Part shown: piece after piece, positions 53,422 to 61,511 of the stretch
How the letters are laid out: every line of letters starts with the position of its first letter
How positions within the stretch are numbered: position 1 is the stretch's first letter
NCBI RefSeq assembly: GCF_000002515.2
Contig: NC_006039.1
Location: forward strand, 744,001-808,000
Reading direction: 5' to 3'
DNA length: 64,000 nt
Source of the DNA: Kluyveromyces lactis
Taxonomy: Eukaryota; Ascomycota; Saccharomycetes; Saccharomycetales; Saccharomycetaceae
Program-made: the position numbers and the translations under genes
Notes under the pieces: generated by a model
Database searches by the model: none
Seen by the model: only the letters and a program-made list of their open reading frames with translations
Told to the model about the DNA's origin: nothing

Positions 53422-55209
53422 TTAAAAGATCAAGTACAGCAAACCAGTCATACTTGGTCCTAAACAAATCCCAATCCAGAAGGTAACATTATTAAATAGT
53501 TTCTTATCTCTGAGCAATGGAATGTTTGATAAAGCTGTAAATGGAATTTGTGACATTTGCAGGATAATGATATAACCACGGAACTTGTTGAAAAGAACAA
53601 ACATGGCTAGCTCGTGAAACACAGAACTTAATAAAAATGTGAATAAGGTGGCTTGAACTTTACTCATGTGATACGCACTAATCGAACTGTGATATACATG
53701 TCTCAATAAAAAGCTATGCACCGGACGATTCCACAATCTGCTAAAATCATACCAGGAGCAACAGTTCCACCAATCAGAGTAGAAATGGTGGTCTGCAAAA
53801 CAGGACAATTCGGCCACACAGTTTAAAATTGCATCCCAAATCAAATACCAGACCAACAAAAACATCATAATAAAACCTGGTGCCAAGTCCAACAAGAGCT
53901 TCGGCCATACCAGGTTCTTTTCCCATAATGTGAGGTTGGCATCTGCCAAAATTTTAGCTTTCAAAATAACAGGCAGCATGAATTGTTGTGCAACAACCAT
54001 CATGACAAAGATGATACCAAAGATCGCGCAACATTTCTCAAAAACGTAAAACCATCTTATACGTTTTGTGCGTGGGTATTCTATCTGATATACAAGCGTT
54101 GGGAACGAAGAAAACTCGAAAAAGTTCTTCACTGAGACATTAAATGGGAACCTGACCGTTGATGATTGAGATCTTATCTCAAACTCACAAAAATCTATTG
54201 ACTTTTGCAATATATCAAGTTCTGGTTGTGGAGAACTGAGTTTTTTCAGTTTCTTTAGGGTAGATGTTGCATAATCCAACTCTGATGAAATATCCCACAA
54301 ATAACCATTATAGAAGGAATAAGAATGTATCTTCATCAAATAGACCAATGAATGTAAAAATAAAAATATTTGGGCGATCCAGTTGAAATGGAAGGTCTTT
54401 TTTGGTAAGTAGATATTGGAGAATAGAAATACCACCTCATAAACTGAAATAATATCTCTCCCTGTACGTCTCCAACTGATGACATTTTTTCTGCACAAAT
54501 ATTGTATGACGAATGCAAAATAACTAGTCAGGTACATTGCGATATCATATAACGCAACTTTCCAAAGATTCATGGTCATGTATCGCAAGATAATTGACTG
54601 TGAAAAATCACCATGTTCCTCGTAATATTGTAATGTCACTTTGCAGATGGTGAACGCAACTGCCATCCAAAATAAGACATAGAATCCAGAAAAGTCTGTT
54701 GCTATAGTTTCATTTGCAATTTCAATAGTATTATTGTCATCTATCCTCACCGTATTTGATCTGGCTGTTGCCTTTACTCTAGAATATTTCTCGTCTATTG
54801 CTGGCCCATTGAAATGAGATCTAAGCGGATTGTTGACCATCTCATCCATGATACTACCTCTAGAGCCCCAGTCTACATCTCGTGTCATGGACTGCATTTC
54901 ATTCGTATCCTTCTTATATCTGTTCTTTTCCTTCACCTTCAATTTCTGCATGAAAACATGCAGATGTTTGTCGCCTTGTTCGGAGGTGGTTCTAGTCTTA
55001 AAGATAACCGTGTCGTTAGGCTGGACCGTGTTGAAAAGAACGTCCGGAGATCCAAGTTCATCGAGAACAGCATCCTCCAACTGTTCCTCATGCAAAGACT
55101 TCCTCTTCCCATGGTTGTTGTCGTTCAGCCTTCTTATCCTCAAGAACTGCTCATCCTCAGTTATATCCTTAACGGTGGTATCATGTGAACTGTCACTTGA
55201 ACCGGACAT
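53422..55209 (-). CDS. ARE2: acyl-CoA:sterol acyltransferase Are1/Are2 (MBOAT)
   Basis: This 595-residue ER membrane enzyme esterifies ergosterol and precursors for lipid-droplet storage. A charged cytosolic N-terminus (about 1-170) precedes about nine membrane spans. The MBOAT signature FYSDWWN is near residue 480. The active-site His is in SSVFHELAMF near 530. This is one gene in place of the S. cerevisiae pair ARE1 (YCR048W) and ARE2 (YNR019W), with lengths of 610 and 642; either symbol would do. The neighbour ATP23 converges on it across 134 bases, as on chromosome XIV. The start is ATG at 55209. It ends the chromosome III/XIV-type block in this window. Confidence 0.94.
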   Translation of the reverse strand: MSGSSDSSHDTTVKDITEDEQFLRIRRLNDNNHGKRKSLHEEQLEDAVLDELGSPDVLFNTVQPNDTVIFKTRTTSEQGDKHLHVFMQKLKVKEKNRYKKDTNEMQSMTRDVDWGSRGSIMDEMVNNPLRSHFNGPAIDEKYSRVKATARSNTVRIDDNNTIEIANETIATDFSGFYVLFWMAVAFTICKVTLQYYEEHGDFSQSIILRYMTMNLWKVALYDIAMYLTSYFAFVIQYLCRKNVISWRRTGRDIISVYEVVFLFSNIYLPKKTFHFNWIAQIFLFLHSLVYLMKIHSYSFYNGYLWDISSELDYATSTLKKLKKLSSPQPELDILQKSIDFCEFEIRSQSSTVRFPFNVSVKNFFEFSSFPTLVYQIEYPRTKRIRWFYVFEKCCAIFGIIFVMMVVAQQFMLPVILKAKILADANLTLWEKNLVWPKLLLDLAPGFIMMFLLVWYLIWDAILNCVAELSCFADHHFYSDWWNCCSWYDFSRLWNRPVHSFLLRHVYHSSISAYHMSKVQATLFTFLLSSVFHELAMFVLFNKFRGYIIILQMSQIPFTALSNIPLLRDKKLFNNVTFWIGICLGPSMTGLLYLIF

Positions 55210-55819
55210 TATGACAGGTTTTTAATTAAAGATCCAGTTAAATAAATCTTTTATGATATATTAACGTGGATTGACTCTTCACCATGAAATTAGTCTGAGA
55301 TAAATCTAGGCCAAGTCGTGATTCGTCTTAAGAAGGAAAAAATTCTTGCTAACCTCTCTCTCTCACTCAGACGTTTTAAATATAAATCTCAAATCCGGAA
55401 TTAACCAATGGTCGTAAGAAGTGTACTGTTAATTACTGAATCTGTTTCCTTTTCCAACCCGTATCGTTTAAACGTCCAAAGTAACTGGCTCTGAATTTCT
55501 TCTGATAAATACTCTCAATCCCTTAAATAAACGCCATATGGTGATCCACACCTTCGAGAATTATTCGAGAAAGGAAAAATACAAAAAAAAAGATCACGTG
55601 AATGAAAAACATCCATTACCCTGATCCTGTCAGTTTTTCAGTTTTGGACAATTCGCATGGTGGATCAAAGTAAGATAGCATATGGACTCTCAATATTAAA
55701 GGATACGTGTGAGATAGACCCGTTAATGAGCCAGTAAAGTCGCTTTCAATACACGATAACGGTTAATTGAAGTTTTCCGACGTCAGATTTGTTGAGAAAA
55801 AAATATCAACTCAGAAGAA
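55210..55819. other. divergent promoter ARE2 / SEC28, at the synteny junction
   Basis: A 610-base region. ATCACGTGA at 55593-55601 is a perfect CDEI/Cbf1 palindrome, but there is no AT-rich CDEII or CDEIII beside it, so it is not a centromere. A pyrimidine run lies near 55354-55372. No gene seen. Confidence 0.55.
55593..55601. promoter_or_regulatory. Cbf1-type E-box ATCACGTGA
   Basis: An exact palindromic Cbf1 site, about 220 bases before SEC28 and 385 bases before ARE2. The CACGTG class also binds other bHLH factors, such as Ino2/4-like and Pho4. Confidence 0.5.
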
Positions 55820-56701
55820 ATGGACTATTTTACTGTAAAACAGCAGTTTTATACTGGTAACTATGAAGAAGCGTTGAACGAAGTTTCTAAGTTTAACAAA
55901 ACTGAAGATGAGGCGTTGACTTACTACAGAAATAGATCATTGATTGCATTGTCCCAGTTCAGTGAGGGTAGTGCTGATTCTGGCTCACTTGGGCCTGTAT
56001 TTGAGGCTTACTATAAATTTTTAAGCAAACCTACAGGCTCAATCACTGCACTAGAACAAACCGTTGAAAAGGCGGGCAGATCTCCATTTGCATTGAACTT
56101 ATTAGCAAGTGCATTGACTATAAAGGGCGAGTTTAAAACTGCTTTGGAGGTTGCCGTTGAAGGAATTGACTCCGATGAAACAAGAGGAACCCCGGAACTA
56201 CTGTTAACGGCCATCCAAATAACTTTGTTGGATAATCAACCAACCATTGCCTCGACTATGTTTGAAAATTTCCAAGCACTTCAGGAGCAATCGAACGACG
56301 ATGAAATAATTTTGAATCTTGCAGAGTCATACATCAACTTCAACCAGGGTAAAGAGATCACTGGATCCAATTTCTATTTCTTTGAAGAGTTGTCTCAAAC
56401 TTTCCCAAGTTGGAAGACTCAATTAGGCCTATTGAATTTACACCTCCAACAATCGCATTTGCCTGAATCCAAAGCAATCATCGACCTCTTAGAAAGCGAG
56501 TTCTACGATATCAAACAAGAAGCACAAACGTACAAGCCTGATCTACTTGCAAATAAGATTACGTACACCATCTTATCTGGTGGAAATGCAAACGAATTGA
56601 GATCGGAATTGCAACAATTGAAACCATCTCACCCACTATGTGTTGCCGACCTTGAAAATAACAAGACTTTCGATCAAATTGTGGCAAAGTACACAGCCTA
56701 A
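55820..56701 (+). CDS. SEC28: COPI coat epsilon subunit Sec28
   Basis: This 293-residue, almost wholly helical TPR-like protein matches epsilon-COP, which stabilises alpha-COP in the coatomer of retrograde Golgi-ER vesicles. Family stretches include FYTGNYEEALNEV near the start, SPFALNLLASALTIKGEFKTALEVA, ESYINFNQGKEITGSNFYFFEELSQTF (in two parts), and NKITYTILSGG with a C-terminal HPLCVADLENNKTFDQIV. It is close to S. cerevisiae Sec28 (296; YIL076W). The next S. cerevisiae gene, RPN2 (YIL075C), is at the right edge of this window, supporting a second ancestral block. The start is ATG at 55820. Confidence 0.95.
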   Translation: MDYFTVKQQFYTGNYEEALNEVSKFNKTEDEALTYYRNRSLIALSQFSEGSADSGSLGPVFEAYYKFLSKPTGSITALEQTVEKAGRSPFALNLLASALTIKGEFKTALEVAVEGIDSDETRGTPELLLTAIQITLLDNQPTIASTMFENFQALQEQSNDDEIILNLAESYINFNQGKEITGSNFYFFEELSQTFPSWKTQLGLLNLHLQQSHLPESKAIIDLLESEFYDIKQEAQTYKPDLLANKITYTILSGGNANELRSELQQLKPSHPLCVADLENNKTFDQIVAKYTA

Positions 56702-57011
56702 ATCTATATATATCAAATAGATCTTGAGTAGCAAATAGTATTGGTATTGGCGATACTTTCCGGGTAACATTGTTCTTTTTCCCATCAATTTCGTGGGAAC
56801 TGTCAAGATAAAGCGGATTGATCAAACATCCTATACAATGTGAAGGGTTAGTTTTGAAACCAGTCACTCGGTATCGTTTTACAAGGCACCTGCGTTGTAT
56901 TTAGTTCGAATATTCAGGGGAGTTGATCTTCTTATTTTGATTGTCGATCTAATTCTACTTTAGTTTCCCCCGAATTGAGCTGTAATTCACACAGAATTTG
57001 GAGTTTACAAG
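56702..57011. other. spacer SEC28-GET2 with Reb1 site
   Basis: A 310-base region. CCGGGTAA at 56760-56767 is a perfect Reb1 site, about 245 bases before GET2. No gene seen. Confidence 0.55.
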
Positions 57012-57962
57012 ATGGCTACTGAATTGTCTGATGCTGAGAAACGTAAATTGTTGAGGGAAAGAAGGCAACAGAAGTTTTCCAACGGAGGTGCTTCCAGCAG
57101 GTTGAACAAGATCACTGGTCAACAGCAGAATAGCTTTTTGTCTTCAACATCTGTTCTTGATGAGCCAAAAGTTACTCCGTCAGGTAACAAGAAATCATCC
57201 AATGTGAGTGACGAAGAAGTTGAAAAGTCTACCAAAGAGATTCAAGATTTACTTTCTAGTATTCCCGGTAACAAGGACAATTCTGAAACTGATGCCGCTG
57301 AAACGAATCCTGAGGTTGCCCTTTTCCAACAGTTGCTTAAGATGCAACAACAAGGTGGAGGATTCCAAAATGGATCACCAGATGCCAGTACACCGGACCT
57401 TTTCAGTTCTTTGCTAAACAACGATACGAATACTACTGCTTCTGCTACACAGATGCTCCCTAATTTTGTTGATGAGAAAGTCTTGAAGTATTACAAGTTC
57501 AAAGTGTCCAAATTGAAATCCTACATCATTTTAATAAAATGGGCTCTTCTTGCACCATACGTCTACTTTATCATGCATCCCAATCCCACTGTTCTTCAAG
57601 CTTCCAACTTGTTATCCCAAATAGTGGAAAGATCGAACTTCTTCTCCATCTTTACCGGACTAGAAATAGTATTCATCTCTATCTACTATCAAATGTTGAA
57701 GAAACTTCAAAGAGATAACAATGTTACGGCCACCCAAAACGCAGGAGGCATTTTGAAGTATCTGACAATGATACCAGAAGGCATTTTACCTATTAGGAAC
57801 ATTCAAGGAAAGATCGGTCTTGCATTAGAGTATTTTGACGTAGCGTCAATGTACGTGACAGATATATGCTTTGTTCTTGTGTTATTCGGTGTCATGAAAT
57901 ATTATCATTCGTCATTCCCTATTTCAGTTCCAATAGAACCACCGATTGCAGGGATTCAATAG
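57012..57962 (+). CDS. GET2: GET pathway receptor subunit Get2
   Basis: This 316-residue ER membrane protein, with Get1, receives Get3 carrying tail-anchored proteins. The N-terminal Get3-binding helix is highly conserved (LSDAEKRKLLRERRQQKFSN, then GGASSRLNKITGQ). A long flexible linker rich in Ser/Asn/Gln follows (about 35-155). Three C-terminal membrane spans are visible: about 172-192 (IILIKWALLAPYVYFIM), 215-236 (FFSIFTGLEIVFISIYYQML) and 280-300 (ICFVLVLFGVMKYY). It is a little longer than S. cerevisiae Get2 (285; YER083C), mainly in the linker. UTP7 (YER082C) lies nearby, as in S. cerevisiae. The start is ATG at 57012. Confidence 0.94.
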   Translation: MATELSDAEKRKLLRERRQQKFSNGGASSRLNKITGQQQNSFLSSTSVLDEPKVTPSGNKKSSNVSDEEVEKSTKEIQDLLSSIPGNKDNSETDAAETNPEVALFQQLLKMQQQGGGFQNGSPDASTPDLFSSLLNNDTNTTASATQMLPNFVDEKVLKYYKFKVSKLKSYIILIKWALLAPYVYFIMHPNPTVLQASNLLSQIVERSNFFSIFTGLEIVFISIYYQMLKKLQRDNNVTATQNAGGILKYLTMIPEGILPIRNIQGKIGLALEYFDVASMYVTDICFVLVLFGVMKYYHSSFPISVPIEPPIAGIQ

Positions 57963-58177
57963 AAAAGTATCTTTTGGTTGTGAAAATGGAAACTCGTTCA
58001 TTAACGATCAAAACTATATAATTCTAATTATCAATTGTTTATTCCCTTAAACATGAATATGTGTTGTACTTCCACTTAAAAGAACGCTTTAGTATGTTTT
58101 CATTTCATTCATAGAACTATTTAAAGCCTACTTATATCATACACAAAAGAGCAAAGCACTACACCAAGACGAAATGC

Positions 58178-58564
58178 TTATTTTGGTGGTTGGTAAAGGG
58201 CACACAACTTGTTACCATCGACGTCACGAACGTAAGACAAGAACAAGCCCGATGGACGGTAACCAGGTGCATCCTCGATAGAAGTACCGCCGTTAGCAAC
58301 TGCAACATCGTGGAACTTTGTAACTTCTTCTTCAGAGTCACATTTGAAACCAATGGTATAACCGTTACCTGGAGTGGCAGCTTGGTCATTAATTGGTTGA
58401 GTGACTAAAAGGAAAAAGTCGCCTTTAGCATAGAACAACCTCTTGTGTCCATTTCCATCACTGTCATCCTGTGCGGGAGCAACACCAATGACGCCAAGAA
58501 CGGCATCGTAGAATTTTCTTGCTTTCTCAAGATCATTGGACCCAAAGGTAACGTGGCTGAACAT
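58178..58564 (-). CDS. VOC/glyoxalase-fold protein, bacterial-like, function unknown
   Basis: This 128-residue vicinal-oxygen-chelate protein has the two-module glyoxalase/bleomycin-resistance fold. The first module starts MFSHVTFGSNDLEKARKFYDAVLGVIG. The second contains NGYTIGFKCDSEEEVTKFHDVAVANGG. It ends SYVRDVDGNKLCALYQPPK, a common ending in bacterial VOC proteins. His4 and the Glu/Asp positions could bind a metal, but the substrate is unknown. No S. cerevisiae counterpart is known to me, and it interrupts the GET2-UTP7 neighbourhood; transfer from a bacterium is plausible. An in-frame ATG at 58699 would add 45 residues of uncertain nature; I prefer 58564 because it gives the family-typical start. 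Its 3' end faces GET2. Confidence 0.82.
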   Translation of the reverse strand: MFSHVTFGSNDLEKARKFYDAVLGVIGVAPAQDDSDGNGHKRLFYAKGDFFLLVTQPINDQAATPGNGYTIGFKCDSEEEVTKFHDVAVANGGTSIEDAPGYRPSGLFLSYVRDVDGNKLCALYQPPK

Positions 58565-59445
58565 GATTGCGGTATATGAGATTGTTTGATTCTCACTGAA
58601 GCTACTTAGTGATTTTCCAATTGCAACAACAAAATTGGAGTTCAATGGAATCAGGTTATATAATTCTTGACTGGCGAATAATGCGGTGCTTATATACATT
58701 TTGAATAGAGAATCTTAGTTTTGATGATAATCTTGACACCACCACAGTCACATTTTCCGTCACATCAACAATCGGAGAACATTGTACAAATTAAGGTGTG
58801 TGCCTAAACAGAACTCCAACAGAATCCCAAACCCACTACAGTTCAAGCAACTTAGCAATTCATGCCTTATCCACATGCATACGCCTTTTAGGGCATATAA
58901 CCCAGTTTAGTATCTCAATTGGTGGCTCCGCATTTTCTAGCTCAATGCTGAAAAGAAATCATACATTGGGCCAGAAACTTTCATAATGTTAGATGATGTT
59001 GCTTATCAAACTTGAAAGAGGTTATTTTTGCTAAAGATGCGACAAAGTCCGTAGCAGAACAACAGCCAATATCATATATTAAAGCCTGCTCTCCCACGGT
59101 GTTCATTTCGTTTCCGCCAGAGGTGAGGGGCAACATTCACGACATCTTTAGAACTAGGCTGGTTTCTTTGTTCATGTGGTCGACCCCGCTCTTTTTCGCT
59201 ATCTCTCGAGCCTTTTTTTCTTAAGCTTGAACAACCACATTTCTTTTTCTTTTAGCTTAAAAACGCAATGGAATATTATGGATTGTAAAGTTATATACTA
59301 ACATAAACGTTCCTACGGTCAGTTATACTATATAACGGATCATTAAACTAGTGGTTGTATCTTTTTCAGTGTTTTCTTTCGTAGGAATTCAAACTGGCTT
59401 GAAGAAAAAACCGGTCGAAGTGCCTTACTTCAATTAGGTAACAGC
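58565..59445. other. ~880-base spacer, VOC promoter / URA9 3' end
   Basis: No RNA gene or repeat was recognised. The first 135 bases could encode an N-terminal extension of the VOC protein from ATG 58699. Short plus-strand frames at 58798 and 59012 (62 and 70 codons) have no features. Confidence 0.5.
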
Positions 59446-60783
59446 TTATTTGATATCTTCTCCAATGATTTCGGACCACGTCTTGTTTTCCTTTTTCAAT
59501 AGCTCAGTGGTTTCATCTTTGATCTTAGCAATTAACCCTGGTCCCTTGTAAGCGTATGCGGTATATAGTTCGACCATTGAAGCGCCTGCCTTTGCAAACT
59601 CAATTGCGTCTGCACCAGAGGAAATGCCACCGCAACCGACTAGGACTAGACCTGAGCCCTTGGTGTATTTCGCCATGGTCTTAAGAGCTTTCAATGCTAA
59701 TGGCTTTAGTGGTTTACCACTTAACCCACCAGCTTGGGAAACAAGGTCACTGTCCTCTGTTATCAATGTAGTAGGTCTTTGGATCGTTGTGTTTGAAATG
59801 ATGATACCATCGACTTTGGATTTCTTGGCAGCTTCAGCAATAGATTTGATCTCTTCTTCTACTAAATCTGGGGCAACTTTAACCAATACAGGAGGTTTGT
59901 GTGTCTTAGCACCTAATGCATTACCAGATGTAACCAATGAGTCTCTCTTGGCAACGACTTGGGTCAATAGATCAGTAAGGATGGATTCTTTTTGTAAACT
60001 TCTCAAACCCGGGGTATTTGGAGAAGACACATTAATTACTAGAACATCTGCGTACTTTTGAAAGCTTTCTACACCTTTCAAATAATCTTGCACTTCATCA
60101 CCGGTCTTATTCTTACCCAAATTGACCCCCAACAATTTGTCTTTGTATAAGGACAAGTTTTCAACGGAATTGTCCTTAAACATGTAACTGTTGATGAAAC
60201 TGGTAATACGGGATTGTAATGTGTTGACAACGGTGTCATGGCCGGATGAATTGAAACCGTATCTGTTGATAACAGCATCATCCAAAGGTAATCTAAAGAA
60301 TCTAGGTCTTGGGTTTCCTGGTTGTGGTAATGGAGTCACAGAACCAATCTCTATATAACCGAATCCTCCGGAAAGTATACCGTCGATGGCATCACCATTT
60401 TTATCCAAACCGGCAGCACAACCAATTGGATTGGTCAATTTCTTACCAAAAATGTTCACATTCAATACCTTATCATCGTTATCGAACCATAATCTTGGAG
60501 CCAACCCATTCTTCAAGAACCAGATACCTAATTTATGCCCATCTTCAGCATCTGGCGTTACAAGTCTCAACATCGGGCACAAGACGTACTCATGGAAAGC
60601 AGACCTCGAATTGGAGAAATAGAATCCCGCAAATGAACCAATGGCTATCCCAACAGTGTACTTCAAAAGCTTAGGGCCAGAAATGCCTGCTTTCAATGGG
60701 ACCATGCCATTCTTGACAAAGAACTGCGATTGATTTAGCGTAAAAAGTTTCTTGCTCAAAATACGTGGGAACCCACTATTCAT
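59446..60783 (-). CDS. URA9: mitochondrial (class 2) dihydroorotate dehydrogenase
   Basis: This 445-residue quinone-linked flavoenzyme makes orotate in pyrimidine synthesis. A basic mitochondrial leader (residues 1 to about 30) precedes a membrane span (about 42-58, [15 protein letters not shown]) anchoring it to the inner membrane. The catalytic barrel starts near 110. [23 protein letters not shown] (173-181) and [14 protein letters not shown] (catalytic Ser254 by analogy with E. coli Ser175) define class 2. [13 protein letters not shown] binds FMN. S. cerevisiae has only the cytosolic, fumarate-linked class 1 Ura1; K. lactis and Lachancea kluyveri have both types. The frame opens from a TTG at 60798; the first ATG is 60783. 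It links pyrimidine synthesis to respiration. Confidence 0.95.
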   Translation of the reverse strand: MNSGFPRILSKKLFTLNQSQFFVKNGMVPLKAGISGPKLLKYTVGIAIGSFAGFYFSNSRSAFHEYVLCPMLRLVTPDAEDGHKLGIWFLKNGLAPRLWFDNDDKVLNVNIFGKKLTNPIGCAAGLDKNGDAIDGILSGGFGYIEIGSVTPLPQPGNPRPRFFRLPLDDAVINRYGFNSSGHDTVVNTLQSRITSFINSYMFKDNSVENLSLYKDKLLGVNLGKNKTGDEVQDYLKGVESFQKYADVLVINVSSPNTPGLRSLQKESILTDLLTQVVAKRDSLVTSGNALGAKTHKPPVLVKVAPDLVEEEIKSIAEAAKKSKVDGIIISNTTIQRPTTLITEDSDLVSQAGGLSGKPLKPLALKALKTMAKYTKGSGLVLVGCGGISSGADAIEFAKAGASMVELYTAYAYKGPGLIAKIKDETTELLKKENKTWSEIIGEDIK

Positions 60784-61511
60784 AGTTGATAAAAGCAAAA
60801 TACGCGGTATTCGGAGTGACCTCTACTTGCCTATTCCAATCTTGTATAACAAGAGAAAAGAACAACGATACACGATCTAGCTCTCTATTCATTGCGGGAG
60901 GACCAAAACATTAGTTCAAGTTCTTCATTTTCATTTCATTTTTCAGTTAAGACTCGACGGAGTGTTTTCCGGAAACACATCTGTGAGGAACAAAAGTATG
61001 TGACTAGCAGATGCCTGGTGCAATTAGCTCAGAGGTCACCATTGCATATTAATTTGTACTTTGATTTAATTTCTTTTAGATACCTATCATATGTCTAGAT
61101 GCATAGAAGGTAGTATACTACTTTACACCGGTACTACAGGATGCAGATCAAGTGAAAAATACTCAGGGAACTACTCTTAACTACTCTTTCAAGAAGAAAT
61201 GATTGCTATTTTGGTTAGAAATCGTTTGGACTCATTGGGTTTGGTATTTATAACTGAATTTCCCCACGTTTTGGGCATGTACTATGCGCCGATTGATCTA
61301 TTTATCAGTCATATACAATTCTTACTTGGTAATGTCTATCATTCTTCAGCTCAACTTAAGGATTTTTTCTTTTTTTCTCGAGTATCCAATATCGAAAATT
61401 TTAAGAAACGATGAGATGAGATGAGCTTCACAATATAAGGTTCTGCAAGTTTACTGCTACATCTTCTGATATCAGGTATCACTTCACGAGAAGCCGAATC
61501 AATATTCAATA
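60784..61511. other. divergent promoter URA9 / UTP7
   Basis: A 728-base region. A TTTCCGGAAA palindrome at 60966-60975 is extended to a near-perfect GTGTTT...AAACAC dyad (60962-60978). An RRPE/PAC module is at 61392-61426. A 71-codon frame from ATG 61199 ends inside the PAC box and is judged spurious. Confidence 0.6.
61392..61426 (+). promoter_or_regulatory. RRPE + PAC module for UTP7
   Basis: TCGAAAATTTTAAG (61392-61405, RRPE-like) is followed at once by CGATGAGATGAGATGAGC (61409-61426), 86-120 bases before the UTP7 ATG. The arrangement matches that of PWP2. Confidence 0.8.

Noticed and set aside
55593-55601. Possible centromere (perfect CDEI, ATCACGTGA)
   Set aside because: A Kluyveromyces point centromere needs a long, nearly pure AT CDEII and a CDEIII with a TTTCCGAA-type core nearby; neither is present on either side. 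Better read as a Cbf1-type promoter site.
61199-61414. 71-codon hydrophobic frame from an ATG in the URA9/UTP7 spacer
   Set aside because: It runs through the RRPE element and ends within the PAC box of UTP7, so it is promoter DNA.
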